This document shows, one piece after another, positions 17,902-27,140 of a stretch of DNA of 64,000 nt. This stretch comes from DATAAP01 sp041690495 (lineage in GTDB: Bacteria; Pseudomonadota; Alphaproteobacteria; CACIAM-22H2). The stretch is taken from the NCBI GenBank assembly GCA_041690495.1, contig JAWLHE010000014.1, positions 13,381 through 77,380 of the forward strand. The letters run 5' to 3'. Position numbers and translations under genes: made by a program. Each line of letters begins with the position of its first letter. Within the stretch, counting starts at the first letter, position 1. The notes under the pieces are model-generated. The model did no database searches. It was not told the origin of the DNA and worked only from the letters and a program-made list of their open reading frames with translations.

Positions 17902-18942
17902 TCAGGCGGCCACGGCGCGGCTTCGCGCCGCGCGCTGAATCGCGAAGAACATCGCCAGCAGCGCCTGCTTGCGGTCGAGATTGAGACCTTCGGTCGCGGC
18001 GAACAGACGGCCGATCCGTTCCCATGCCCCGGTCCAGGCTTCGTCCGGCTCCGCCTTCTGGCGGCGGGCGATCCAGTCGGCGGCCAGCTCCATCACCGTG
18101 CGGAATCCGGATACCGCATCATCGCCGGCGCGGGCGAACCGGTCGGCAAGCGCGTGCGCGGCGGGAATGTCGAACGCGGGCATTGCGTCGAGCAAGGCGG
18201 TGAGCTCGCGATAAAGCTCGACGCCGCCGCGGTCGGCGAGATCGACGGCGCGGCCGATCGAACCCTTGGCAAGGCCGATCAGGAGCGCACGCTCGCTTTC
18301 GTCGAGTGCCGGGCGGTAGCGGGCAAGCAGTCCGCCCACCTGCTCGTCTGTCAGGGCGCGCAGCACGAGCGAGCGGCAGCGCGAACGGATGGTTGGCAGC
18401 AGCCGTCCCGGACTGTGGCTGACCAGCACGATCAGGCAGCGTACGGGCGGCTCCTCGAGCAGCTTGAGCAGCGCGTTGGCGGCGTTTCGGTTCATCGCCT
18501 CGGCCTCGTCGACAATCACGGCGCGCCACCCGGATTCGGCCGACGTCTTGAGCAGGAACTCGATCGCCCGGCGGACATGCCCGACCACGATCTCCTGCGT
18601 CACCTTGCCGGTTTCCGGGTGAATCATGCCGGGCTCGAGCGTGAGGACGTCCGCATGCCCGCCGGCGGCGATACGGCGGAAGACCGGGTCGTCGGCCGCA
18701 ATCGCGAGCGATGCCGGCGCGCCGAACAGCCCGCCGGCACCGCCGCCGGCCATGACAAAGCGCGCGAGGCGGTAGGCCATCGTCGCCTTGCCGATCCCGC
18801 GCGGACCGCTGATCAGCCAGGCGTGCGGCATCCGGCCCGAGGACCATGCGGCCAGCAGCGTGCGCTCGGCGTCGTCATGGCCGGTCAGGTCCGGATTGGC
18901 GCGGGGCGGCAGGATTTCGGAGAGCTTCTGTTCGGCGGCCAT
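17902..18942 (-). CDS. holB: DNA polymerase III subunit delta'
   Basis: The 346-residue clamp-loader subunit has an AAA+ domain with Walker A GPRGIGKAT near residue 47 and Walker B VIVDEAEAMN near residue 135, followed by the sensor segment SHSPGRLLPTIRSRC. It works with DnaX and HolA to load the sliding clamp. Its ATG shares one base with the tmk stop (TAATG), matching the usual tmk-holB pairing. About 97 bases separate it from metG. Confidence 0.95.
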   Translation of the reverse strand: MAAEQKLSEILPPRANPDLTGHDDAERTLLAAWSSGRMPHAWLISGPRGIGKATMAYRLARFVMAGGGAGGLFGAPASLAIAADDPVFRRIAAGGHADVLTLEPGMIHPETGKVTQEIVVGHVRRAIEFLLKTSAESGWRAVIVDEAEAMNRNAANALLKLLEEPPVRCLIVLVSHSPGRLLPTIRSRCRSLVLRALTDEQVGGLLARYRPALDESERALLIGLAKGSIGRAVDLADRGGVELYRELTALLDAMPAFDIPAAHALADRFARAGDDAVSGFRTVMELAADWIARRQKAEPDEAWTGAWERIGRLFAATEGLNLDRKQALLAMFFAIQRAARSRAVAA

Positions 18943-19595
18943 TACGGTTTCACGGCAATGTGAAGTCTTTCGGCGACGGCGGCGAAGATCCGCGCCGTGA
19001 CCTCGTCCACATTACCGGTCGCGTCGATCACAACACAACGTTCCGGCTCCCGACGTGCGATCTCGAGGAAACCGCGGCGGACGCGTTCGTGAAAGTCGCG
19101 GCCCATCCGCTCGTAGCGCGTCTCGTCGTGGCCGCGCGCACCGGCGCGGGCGAGGCCCGCATCGACCGGCATGTCGAGGACCAGCGTCAGGTCGGGCGCG
19201 AATGTCCCGAGCGTGGTCCTGTAGAGCGATCCGACGGCTTCGTGACCCAGTCCGTGGCCGTAGCCCTGATAGGCCAAGGTCGAATCGGCGAAACGGTCGG
19301 AGATGACCCATTCGCCGGCGGCGAGCGCCGGCCGGACCACGGTTTCGACATGCTCGACGCGGGCGGCGAAATGAAGCAGCGCCTCGGTCATCGGTCGCCA
19401 GCGGCCCGGCTCGCCCTCGACCAGCAGCTTGCGTATCGTCTCGGCGCCGGGCGCGCCGCCCGGCTCGCGGGTCGTGCGGACCCTGATCCCGGCTCTCCCC
19501 AGCCCTTCGGCAAGCCGGGCGATCTGCGTCGACTTGCCGGCGCCCTCGCCGCCTTCCAGCGTGATGAACCGTCCGCCGGGGCGGTCGCGGCTCAC
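18942..19595 (-). CDS. tmk: Thymidylate kinase
   Basis: The 217-residue kinase phosphorylates dTMP to dTDP. It has the P-loop LEGGEGAGKSTQ at residues 14-25, the substrate-binding ISDRFADSTLAYQG near residue 97, and a lid region near residue 145. The start is a GTG (19595) whose GTGA overlaps the stop of the D,D-carboxypeptidase gene. Its stop overlaps holB. Confidence 0.95.
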   Translation of the reverse strand: MSRDRPGGRFITLEGGEGAGKSTQIARLAEGLGRAGIRVRTTREPGGAPGAETIRKLLVEGEPGRWRPMTEALLHFAARVEHVETVVRPALAAGEWVISDRFADSTLAYQGYGHGLGHEAVGSLYRTTLGTFAPDLTLVLDMPVDAGLARAGARGHDETRYERMGRDFHERVRRGFLEIARREPERCVVIDATGNVDEVTARIFAAVAERLHIAVKP

Positions 19596-20839
19596 TTCGC
19601 GCCGCCGCCCCAGACGAGGTGGCTGATCGTCGCGGCGATGCGCCCGGTCAGCCCGAGCTGCTTCACCTCGGCTTCGGCCACCAGCGGCGCCTCGATCGCC
19701 TCGATGCCGGGCGCAGTGATGACCAGCTTGCCGATCTCCGCACCCTTGGCGACCGGCGCGGGCACCGGTGCATCGAACACAGCCGTGACCTTCATCTGCG
19801 GGCGTGCGCGGCGCGGCAGGGTGACGTAGACGTCCTTCGCCGCGGCCATCTGCACGGTGGGCTGCTCGCCGAGCCAGACATCGGCCTTGTCCATGACCTG
19901 GCCGGCCTTGGCGATCGCATACGTGCCGTATTCGCGGTATGCCCAGTCGAGCAGGCGCTCGCTCTCCTCGGCGCGGTTCTTCATGCTCGGCATGCCGTTC
20001 AGCACCATCACGACCCGGCGCCCCTCGCGCACGGCGGATGCGGTCAGGCCGTATCCGGCCGCTTCGGTGTGGCCGGTCTTGATCCCGTCCGCGCCGGTGT
20101 TCCTGTAGAGGAGCGGGTTGCGGTTGCCCTGGCGGATCGGCGTCCCCTTCTGATCGGTCCCGAAGGTGAACTCCTTCTCGGCGTAGTATTTGTAGAACTC
20201 GGGAAAGTCCTGGATCAGGCGGAAGGACAAGGTCGCCAGATCCCGTGTGGTCATGTAGTGCTCGGGATCGGGCCAGCCCGATGCATTGCGGAAATTGCTT
20301 CCCGTCATACCGAGGCGCTTCGCCTCCTGGTTCATCCGCTCGGCGAAGGCCTCCTCGCTGCCGGCGATCCCTTCAGCCAGCACGATACAGGCGTCGTTGC
20401 CCGACTGGATGATCATGCCGCGCAGCAGGTCCTCGACCTTTACCCGGCCGCCGAGCGGCACGAACATCTTCGAGCCCTGGATTCGCCAGGCGCGCTCGCT
20501 GACGGTGAACTCGTCCTGCAGGGACAGCCGGCCTTCCTTGATCTCCTTGAAGACCATATAGCCCGTCATGATCTTGCTCATCGACGACGGCGGCATGCGT
20601 TCGTCGGCATTTTTCTCGAACAGCGTCACGCCGGTCTGATAGTCGATGATGATCGCCTGTTTGGCGGTGGTCTGCAGGGTCTGCGGCGTTCCGTCGTCCC
20701 GGGGCACCTGCTGCTGCGCCTGGGCCTGACGGCCGGGTTGGCGCTGCTGGGCATCGGCCGATGCAGCAACGGCGGAGACAATCGCGACCGCCGCGACGGC
20801 GGCCACGAAGGTGCGGAACATGGTTTTGATGAAAATCAT
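19592..20839 (-). CDS. Penicillin-binding D-alanyl-D-alanine carboxypeptidase (PBP5/6 type)
   Basis: The 415-residue secreted enzyme trims the terminal D-Ala from peptidoglycan pentapeptides. All three active-site motifs are present: SxxK at S86-K89 (SSMSKIM), SGN (QSGNDACIV), and KTG (GIKTGHTEAAGYG). A signal peptide ends near ASADAQ and a Gln-rich stretch follows. A PBP5-type beta-sandwich domain is at the C-terminus. ATG 20839 is preceded by AGGAAG; the frame to 20908 is not needed. It overlaps tmk. Confidence 0.94.
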   Translation of the reverse strand: MIFIKTMFRTFVAAVAAVAIVSAVAASADAQQRQPGRQAQAQQQVPRDDGTPQTLQTTAKQAIIIDYQTGVTLFEKNADERMPPSSMSKIMTGYMVFKEIKEGRLSLQDEFTVSERAWRIQGSKMFVPLGGRVKVEDLLRGMIIQSGNDACIVLAEGIAGSEEAFAERMNQEAKRLGMTGSNFRNASGWPDPEHYMTTRDLATLSFRLIQDFPEFYKYYAEKEFTFGTDQKGTPIRQGNRNPLLYRNTGADGIKTGHTEAAGYGLTASAVREGRRVVMVLNGMPSMKNRAEESERLLDWAYREYGTYAIAKAGQVMDKADVWLGEQPTVQMAAAKDVYVTLPRRARPQMKVTAVFDAPVPAPVAKGAEIGKLVITAPGIEAIEAPLVAEAEVKQLGLTGRIAATISHLVWGGGAK

Positions 20840-20921
20840 CTCGCTCTTCCTGCAATCCGACCGGAAGCCGGGTTCGTAAGCCAAAAATTCGACGAAAGAT
20901 TGGCTCAAGTATCGTTGCTAT

Positions 20922-22061
20922 TTAGTCAACGACGATGCGGGCTTCGGGAACGACGACGGCGACTTCCGAAAGCAGCGAGTCGGCTTCCCGGACCGAACCG
21001 ATCGGCCCGAGGCGGACACGGAAGAGCTGCCGGGCGCCGGCGCTCACCGCAGTGACCTTGGCCCGGCCGTAGCGCGACAGCCGTACGCTCATGCGGTAGG
21101 CGTTGTCGTAATTCGCGAAGGCGCCGGCCTGGATGAATATGCTGGTCGGCTGTACCGCCGTCTGGGTAACGACAGCCGTCGCCGCCGGTTGCTGCGATAC
21201 CGGCAGCGCGGCGACCTCGTTCGCCCGGGTCGGGCTGCGCGCCGGCCTGGCCGGCTGCCGCACCGGCACGCTCGCCATGCTCTGCGCCGGCTGGGCCACT
21301 ACGGGCGGCGCCGGCCGCGCGGCGACGCCGTCATGCGGCGCCGATTTTCCCCTGCTCCGGACGGCTGGTAACCCGGCGGCCGGCGGCATCGTCGCCGACG
21401 GCGGCGGCAGGGCCGCACCGGCCTCCGTCGTTGCCCGCGACCCAGGTGGCGGAGGCAAGGCATCGCTCGCCACCGCGGCGCGCGGAGCAGCGGTAACCAC
21501 CTGAATCTCAGGAGCACCCTGACTGCGCAGTATAGCCTCTTTCAGCGTGCGACTCTCTTCGGCCAGGATCTCGACGCGCACCCGGGCGGTACCCTGCCCC
21601 TCGAATCCAAGCAGCTGGGCTCCGCGCCGCGAGACGTCGATGATCCGGCCGCGTGCGAACGGGCCGCGATCGTTGACCCGCAGGACGAGTGATCGACCGT
21701 TCTCGAGATTCGTGACGCGCACCAGGCTCGGCATCGGCAGCGTCTGGTGCGCCGCCGTAAGGGCGTTCATGTCATAGACTTCGCCATTGGCGGTGGAACG
21801 CCCATGGAAATCCGTGCCCTGCGCCTCGCCGCCGTAATAGGACGCGATACCGGTCTCGTTGTACCGGTAGTCCTCCGCCGGGTAGTACCAAGTGCCATTT
21901 ATCTGGTACGGATCGCCGATCTTGTAGATTGCCGGTCTGGCCGAGTCGTCGCGGCTGAGCTGCTTGGCCGCGTGCACGGCCAAGGTCGTTTCGGCGCACC
22001 CCCCCAAGACAAGGGCCGCAAGCGTTGCGGCGGCCAAATGCGCGCGCTGCGCCCCCTGCAT
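20922..22061 (-). CDS. rlpA: RlpA family septal lytic transglycosylase lipoprotein
   Basis: The 379-residue protein has a lipobox near residue 22 (LVLGGC), a double-psi beta-barrel RlpA domain (GIASYYGGEAQGTDFHGRST ... RVNDRGPFARGRIIDVSRRGAQLLG, about residues 70-170), a Pro/Ala-rich linker, and a C-terminal SPOR domain (IQAGAFANYDNAYRMSVRLS, from about residue 305) that binds denuded septal peptidoglycan. It acts in the outer membrane and periplasm at division sites. It sits just upstream of the carboxypeptidase gene in the same direction. Confidence 0.94.
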   Translation of the reverse strand: MQGAQRAHLAAATLAALVLGGCAETTLAVHAAKQLSRDDSARPAIYKIGDPYQINGTWYYPAEDYRYNETGIASYYGGEAQGTDFHGRSTANGEVYDMNALTAAHQTLPMPSLVRVTNLENGRSLVLRVNDRGPFARGRIIDVSRRGAQLLGFEGQGTARVRVEILAEESRTLKEAILRSQGAPEIQVVTAAPRAAVASDALPPPPGSRATTEAGAALPPPSATMPPAAGLPAVRSRGKSAPHDGVAARPAPPVVAQPAQSMASVPVRQPARPARSPTRANEVAALPVSQQPAATAVVTQTAVQPTSIFIQAGAFANYDNAYRMSVRLSRYGRAKVTAVSAGARQLFRVRLGPIGSVREADSLLSEVAVVVPEARIVVD

Positions 22062-22098
22062 CTAGTGTGTACCCCCCGAATCAGAAACAATGGGTAGC

Positions 22099-23091
22099 TT
22101 ACCCGCGCTCTATGCGGTCAGCAAGAAAACCCACGGCAGTAGCGAAATAAAGCGAACGGTTCCACCGCAGCAATACCCGATAATTATTGTAAATCAGGAA
22201 GCTCGGTCCGCCGGCCCCACCCGGCTGGATGAGCGACGCAGCCATGTCCTGGATTGGCAGATTTCCGCCATCCGCGCGGCGCACGCCGAGCGCCTGCCAG
22301 TCCGCGATCGGCTTCTGCACCTTGGTATGGTCGACGAGCTCAGGGCTGAATCCCGACGGCAGCCTTACCTCGCGGCCCCATGTCTCGTCACCGCGCCAGC
22401 CGACTTTCGACAGGTAGTTCGCCGCAGAGGCGAACACGTCGGGCCGGGAGTTCCAGATATCGGCGCGCCCGTCGCCATCGAAGTCGTAAGCATAGGCAAG
22501 GTAGCTCGACGGCATGAACTGGCTTTGCCCCATCGCCCCCGCCCAGGATCCGCGCATGGCCTGGACCGAAATGTCACCGCGCGCGACGATCTTCAGCGCA
22601 TTGAACAGTTCTTCGCGGAAGAAGGCGCTGCGCCGTCCGTCATAGGCCAGGGTTGCGAGCGCCGCGATCACGGAAAAGTTGCCGGTCAGGCGGCCGAAAT
22701 CGGTTTCGATACCCCACAGCGCCACGATAAACCGGGGCTGCACGCCAAACTGCTGCTTGACCTGGCGGAGCACCTCGCTGTGCTCCTGAAGCCGTGCCCG
22801 CCCGGCATCCACCCGCGCAGGGCTCACGACACGGGCGATGTACTGGTCGAAGGTAAGAGTTGTTTCGGGCTGGCGGCGGTCGAGTTCGAGGACGCGGTCG
22901 ATCGGCGCCACATCCAGGAGGCTGCGATCGACCACGGCGGAGGGCAGGCCCCGCTCGATCGCCTCCTTGCGCAGGGCGGCCAACCAGGTCGGGAAATCGA
23001 GCTCCGCCGCGAAGGATGTCTCACCGCGAAGTGCGGCCATGGCTGCAGTCAGGGAGGCAATGAATTCGCGACGGGTCACGCGACTGGTCAT
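22099..23091 (-). CDS. MltB-type lytic murein transglycosylase
   Basis: The 330-residue protein starts with a twin-arginine-like signal (TRREFIASLTAAMAALRG). The catalytic domain carries the family glutamate in LWGIETDFGRLTGN, then QSQFMPSSYLAYAYDFDGDGRADIWNS, which is diagnostic of the MltB (SLT_2) family. No C-terminal peptidoglycan-binding repeat is present. It cleaves glycan strands to 1,6-anhydromuramic ends, and lies 37 bases upstream of rlpA. Confidence 0.92.
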   Translation of the reverse strand: MTSRVTRREFIASLTAAMAALRGETSFAAELDFPTWLAALRKEAIERGLPSAVVDRSLLDVAPIDRVLELDRRQPETTLTFDQYIARVVSPARVDAGRARLQEHSEVLRQVKQQFGVQPRFIVALWGIETDFGRLTGNFSVIAALATLAYDGRRSAFFREELFNALKIVARGDISVQAMRGSWAGAMGQSQFMPSSYLAYAYDFDGDGRADIWNSRPDVFASAANYLSKVGWRGDETWGREVRLPSGFSPELVDHTKVQKPIADWQALGVRRADGGNLPIQDMAASLIQPGGAGGPSFLIYNNYRVLLRWNRSLYFATAVGFLADRIERG

Positions 23092-23185
23092 GAGCGGTCC
23101 AGGCTACTCCGAAAGGAACGTCACGCGACTTCTGCCACAACGCGAGTCACGCGGCAATCAACTTACCCGGGTCGCCCGCAACGAC

Positions 23186-23992
23186 CTACGGTCGCGGGAA
23201 CAGGGCCGTGGTCCGGCCAAACATGTAATAGGCCGTCAGGCCGACATACTCTCGAACCGCCTCCGAAAGGAATTGCAGATTCGATCCCAGGCCGAACTGC
23301 GGCTGGAACCGGGTGTCGTGATCGGTCGCGTAGTCGACCGGAAAGGCCACGAGATTGGTCCAGCCCGCCTTGCGGAAGGTGCCGATTGCGCGCGGCATAT
23401 GGCGCGCGGACGTGACCAGTATCCACTGCTGGCCGGGCTCCGGTTTGATCAGCTCGTAGCTGAACACGGCGTTCTCGTAGGTATTGCGCGACCGATCCTC
23501 GAACAGGATTCGCGTTGTGTCGACGCCGATGCGGGCGAAGATTCGCCGCACGACGTCGGCTTCAGTGTCGCGTCCGTTTATCAGCTCGATCGATCCGCCG
23601 GTGAATACATGGCGCGCCATGGGATACCGGCGCGACAGCTCGAGAAAGGCGTCGAGCCGCGGCGATCCCGTCGCTGCAAGCGAGCGCGGAATGCCGCGCT
23701 TGCCGATGACGTCTTCATCGACAACTCCACCGAGCACGATGATTCCATCCACTCGCGTCGGCAGCGTGACCGGCGGCGGGAAGCGGTCCTCGATCGGGCG
23801 CAGGGCCCATTGTCCCAACGGAAGCATCGCGACGGCCAGGGTCACCAAAGCGGTTCCCGCCACCAGCAGCCGTCCGACCCACAACCACGGAGTCCACAAC
23901 AGCGCCGAACCCGCCAGCCAGCACATCAAAAGGAAGCTGCTCGGCTCGGCAACGAGCCAGAAGAGCTTGGAGAGCGGCAACAAAACGTCCAT
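23186..23992 (-). CDS. YdcF/ElyC-type DUF218 membrane protein
   Basis: The 268-residue protein has two hydrophobic segments at the N-terminus (about residues 5-60) followed by a DUF218 domain with DGIIVLGGVVDED near residue 80 and LFEDRSRNTYENAVFS near residue 160. Such proteins are linked to envelope and peptidoglycan maintenance, but no reaction is established. ATG 23992 starts directly before the first membrane segment. It is the first gene of this minus-strand envelope block. Confidence 0.88.
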   Translation of the reverse strand: MDVLLPLSKLFWLVAEPSSFLLMCWLAGSALLWTPWLWVGRLLVAGTALVTLAVAMLPLGQWALRPIEDRFPPPVTLPTRVDGIIVLGGVVDEDVIGKRGIPRSLAATGSPRLDAFLELSRRYPMARHVFTGGSIELINGRDTEADVVRRIFARIGVDTTRILFEDRSRNTYENAVFSYELIKPEPGQQWILVTSARHMPRAIGTFRKAGWTNLVAFPVDYATDHDTRFQPQFGLGSNLQFLSEAVREYVGLTAYYMFGRTTALFPRP

Positions 23993-24645
23993 GACGCAGA
24001 GGCTCTTTATCAGGCCTAGCCGGGAATGCAATGCCGGCGTGCAGTTATGCAACACCTGACCGAATTGCACGGCCACGCCTGCTCAAACGGGAACAAAGGG
24101 AACTGGGCAGCGTCAATACGCGTGCGCAATGGCTAAAAGGCTAAAGCGAACGGAGAGCGCGGGCGTGAAACGGGGCGGCGTTTGGGATCAGGTACTTACT
24201 TCCGGGGAACATTTGATCCAATTGCGCGTTAGCCGTTGAAGTTCAATCCCCTCTGCTGACTCGCCGGCGTCGCGCCCAAAAAACGGAAAGTACCGTGTGT
24301 ATGACTTGTGCTGCCCTGTCGGATGGCTCGCTCACGTGAATGTCCGGCAACCATCTTCCGGGCAGCCGCATCCGGTACGACACGCGGGTCTCGGCCGAGG
24401 CGGTGCGTCGCAAACGTGAGCAAGGTAATGGCGGTCGGGGAGTAGGACGGGCTTGCCTTCGACATACTTCCACGGAACAGGCTCGCTGTTCGTACGAGAA
24501 ATTCCAGGGAGGGGTAGAATGAAATACTCTGCTTGGCACGTGTTGACACGTTCAGAGAGGCGTCGTCACCAAGAATTGCAAAGTACTTAGCTGAGCTATT
24601 TAGATGGAACGCTGGACATCAACTCCAATCAAGCGGGGCACGAAC
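23993..24645. other. Long intergenic region before the first LuxR gene
   Basis: This is a 653-base divergent spacer. A strong EcfG-type promoter match lies at 24206-24230, and a weaker relative (GGAAC-N16-CGTC) at 24090-24114. A lone TTGACA is found at 24543-24548 without a good -10. A 60-codon frame at 24340-24522 has no recognisable features. About 400 bases between the EcfG site and the LuxR start are unexplained and could be a long leader or a small RNA. Confidence 0.5.
24206..24230 (+). promoter_or_regulatory. EcfG-type (general stress response) promoter
   Basis: GGAAC (24206-24210) is followed after exactly 16 bases by CGTT (24227-24230), the consensus reported for alphaproteobacterial EcfG/RpoE2 sigma factors. 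Transcription would start near 24238 and run rightward toward the LuxR gene at 24646. Confidence 0.5.
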
Positions 24646-25428
24646 ATGCAGACGTTTCAGATCGTCCTAGTCGATCCCAGTCAGCTCTTGCGCGAGGGAC
24701 TACGCAAGCTTCTCGACGACCCGAGCTTCTCGGTGTCAGGCGAGGCCGCCACGCTGAGCGAAGCGCTCGGCAAGATCACCCAGGACGGCACGCCCGATCT
24801 GATGCTTCTGGACTACTCGGCGGACGATAAGCAGAGGCTCGAGGAAATCCGGTCGCTGCGCCAGCGCCTGCCGAAAATGCGGGTCGTGGTTCTGACGGAC
24901 GCCCTGTCCAGCGTCAGTCTGGCGCAGTGCTTCGATGCGGGCGCGGATGGGTATCTGGTCAAGAACATCTCTTCGGTCGCCCTGAAGCAGTCTTTGCGTC
25001 TCGTCATGATCGGAGAGAAGGTGTTTCCGACCAATCTCGCCAGCCTGCTCGTCAACGGCAAGGTCGAGGCGCGCCCGGCCCCGATCGGCGAGGGCGGCAT
25101 GGCCGGGCTTTCGGAGCGCGAGATACAGATCCTTCAGTGCCTGCTGAACGGCTATCCCAACAAGGTGATCGCACACCATCTCGACATCACCGAGTCGACG
25201 GTGAAGGTTCATCTCAAAGGCATTCTGCGTAAAATCCGTGCGACGAACCGCACGCAAGCGGCGATCTGGGCGCTGAATCGCGGTCTGGGCGCGGCCGCAC
25301 CGGCGGGCCTCGGCACCCGTGCCGGGACGAGCGCCGTATCAGCGCCTGCACCACGGGCGGCGGAAGAGCGCACGGATCCAGCCGCCGCCGCGGCCGCACA
25401 ACGGGGCCTGCGCGCCGACCGCCTATGA
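24646..25428 (+). CDS. LuxR/NarL-family response regulator
   Basis: The 260-residue protein has a receiver domain (residues 5-120) with probable phosphoacceptor D56 (DLMLLDYS), the conserved lysine in GYLVKNIS, and a C-terminal LuxR helix-turn-helix (LSEREIQILQCLLNGYPNKVIAHHLDITESTVKVHLKGIL, about residues 160-200). The acidic pocket is reduced to a single Asp near residue 10. A low-complexity Ala/Pro tail follows. No sensor kinase is adjacent. Its last 6 bases overlap the end of the convergent LuxR-like gene. Confidence 0.9.
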   Translation: MQTFQIVLVDPSQLLREGLRKLLDDPSFSVSGEAATLSEALGKITQDGTPDLMLLDYSADDKQRLEEIRSLRQRLPKMRVVVLTDALSSVSLAQCFDAGADGYLVKNISSVALKQSLRLVMIGEKVFPTNLASLLVNGKVEARPAPIGEGGMAGLSEREIQILQCLLNGYPNKVIAHHLDITESTVKVHLKGILRKIRATNRTQAAIWALNRGLGAAAPAGLGTRAGTSAVSAPAPRAAEERTDPAAAAAAQRGLRADRL

Positions 25429-26397
25429 TGCGATCGGTTCGGCCGCAGGCGTTGGCTTGTGTGCTGGTTTGGCATCCCGCATGCTGAACCAGCGCGCAGC
25501 CAGCACCGCCGCCTCGGTGCGGTTCTTCAGCCGAAGCTTCGTCAGCACGGAGCGCACCAGGGACTTCGCCACCGGATCGGGCACGCCCAACTCGCGGGCG
25601 ATTGCGCGGTTGCTGAGAGCCTCTACAAGCAGGCCTAGCGTCCTCTGCTCGACCGGCGCGAGCTTGTCGATCAGCCCGACGCGCACGCGATCCGTGATCA
25701 GGTCCGGCAGCATCCGCGGAGGAACGCCGGAATAGCCTTCAAGTGTGATTACGACCAGCCGCGCAAGCCGGTCGAGATCGTGATCCCAGAAAAGAATTCC
25801 ATGGCACAGCTGCAGGAATCCCAGGGCATCCTGAAACTCGCCGTCCGCGAGAACGAGAATGATCGCGGGGAACGGCGCGGTGTGGGACGCGGTCTCATTT
25901 CGCAAATGACGTGCGATCGCGCGCAGTGACGCGATGTCGACGAATATAACCCTGACGCCCTCGCCGAGACGATCGGCGACGAGATCGAAGGATTCGTCCG
26001 CCGCGGTCAGCTCGACATGCTCCCGAGCGGCGCGGACGATATCGTCCCGAATCGCAGGCGTTGCGATGGCGACGAGAGCGTTAGGTGGCGACACGCATGC
26101 CTCGACGTGCTGGGTCCAAGGCGACGCAGCCTGCGAGCACACGGTATCGATCTGTTCTGGAGAGACCGGACATCGCTTAATTCCCCGCCCGCCGGTTATG
26201 ATCAGGCGCGGCCATCGCCCGGCAGATGCAAGGCCGCTGTTGTCTGTGCGTGAACCGCGCAACATTAAATCGACAAATGGCGCATGCCAGAAGCGTTCAA
26301 ATCGGACTTCCTCGTTCGGGCTCAAGCGCCGATGCCGAGGGCGGAATGCGCCCGTGCTACCTCCTCGGACCGAGATCCTATCCGGTCGCGACTGCAT
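25423..26397 (-). CDS. LuxR-type regulator with a degraded receiver domain
   Basis: The C-terminal 65 residues are a LuxR helix-turn-helix (LAPVEQRTLGLLVEALSNRAIARELGVPDPVAKSLVRSVLTKLRLKNRTEAAVLA). The preceding region has receiver-like strand spacing (VIFVDIASL, PAIILVLADGEF, GILFWDHDLDRLARLV) but lacks the usual phosphorylation pocket and the lysine loop, so it looks like a pseudo-receiver. The start is uncertain: ATG 26397 has a purine run only two bases away, and the first 80 residues are not conserved in appearance. It converges with the first LuxR gene. Confidence 0.7.
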   Translation of the reverse strand: MQSRPDRISVRGGSTGAFRPRHRRLSPNEEVRFERFWHAPFVDLMLRGSRTDNSGLASAGRWPRLIITGGRGIKRCPVSPEQIDTVCSQAASPWTQHVEACVSPPNALVAIATPAIRDDIVRAAREHVELTAADESFDLVADRLGEGVRVIFVDIASLRAIARHLRNETASHTAPFPAIILVLADGEFQDALGFLQLCHGILFWDHDLDRLARLVVITLEGYSGVPPRMLPDLITDRVRVGLIDKLAPVEQRTLGLLVEALSNRAIARELGVPDPVAKSLVRSVLTKLRLKNRTEAAVLAARWFSMRDAKPAHKPTPAAEPIAS

Positions 26398-26492
26398 GCT
26401 CCCTGTAAGCGCGCGACGTGCATCGGCCTGTGAAACGCCACAAGGTCCCGGCGCGGGAGCGCAGGGACATGCCGAATGCAGCGACCGGCGGA

Positions 26493-27140
26493 TCAGGTGT
26501 GCAGGCCCGCGGCGATGACGGCCTGCGTCCGATTACGAACCTTGAAGGCGCGGAAGATCGCGGCGATGTGGATCTTGACGGTTCCCTGCGAAAGGCCGAG
26601 CTGGTAGGCGATCTCCTTGTTCGACTGGCCACGCGCCAGGCACCGCAGCACCTCGAGCTGACGCGGCGTCAGCCTCCGGTCCACCGCGAAGTCGGGCGGA
26701 AGGTCGGGTTCGATGCGGCCATTCGGCTGACGTGAGGCGGCACCATTGCCCCGTTTGATCAGCGGCGGCAAATACACCCCGCCGGAGAGGATCAGCCGCA
26801 GCGCGGCAAGCATGATTGCGCTGCTCGCCGACTTCGGAATATACCCGCGTGCGCCTGCCTCTATGGCTCCACAGGCATCGCTCCATCGTTCCGATGCCGC
26901 CGTAATGACGATCGGCGTGCGCGGGAAGCGCTCATGGGCAGCCCGGATCGAGTTAAATCCGTTGAGATTCGGGAGATTGAAGTCAAGCAGCGCAAGATCG
27001 ACGCTCTCATGTTCGAGCGCCTCAAGCACGCCCTCGAACGACTCGCAATGCAAGGTCACGACATCGTCGGTCAGTTCCTTCACAAGGATGCCCAGGCCGT
27101 CGCGCAGAAGCGCATAATAGTCGGCGATTACGATCTTCAT
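26493..27140 (-). CDS. LuxR/NarL-family response regulator
   Basis: The 215-residue regulator has a receiver domain with D7 in the acidic pocket, phosphoacceptor D53 (LALLDFNLPNLNG) and the lysine loop GYIPKSAS, then a LuxR helix-turn-helix (LTPRQLEVLRCLARGQSNKEIAYQLGLSQGTVKIHIAAI). ATG 27140 starts exactly at the first receiver strand (MKIVIADYY). It is divergent from the polysaccharide genes that start at 27506 and is a plausible regulator of them. No kinase gene is near. Confidence 0.92.
   Translation of the reverse strand: MKIVIADYYALLRDGLGILVKELTDDVVTLHCESFEGVLEALEHESVDLALLDFNLPNLNGFNSIRAAHERFPRTPIVITAASERWSDACGAIEAGARGYIPKSASSAIMLAALRLILSGGVYLPPLIKRGNGAASRQPNGRIEPDLPPDFAVDRRLTPRQLEVLRCLARGQSNKEIAYQLGLSQGTVKIHIAAIFRAFKVRNRTQAVIAAGLHT

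Noticed and set aside
24232..24250. tRNA T-arm-like stretch GTTCAATCCCC
   Set aside because: No matching acceptor, D or anticodon arms could be found around it.
24340..24522. A 60-codon plus-strand frame between the EcfG promoter and the LuxR gene
   Set aside because: No good ribosome site or protein-like pattern; kept only as a possibility within the unexplained leader.
24535..24550. Possible sigma-54 promoter (TGGCACGTGTTGACA)
   Set aside because: The spacing between GG and the second element is 8 instead of 10 bases, and the second element is GA rather than GC.
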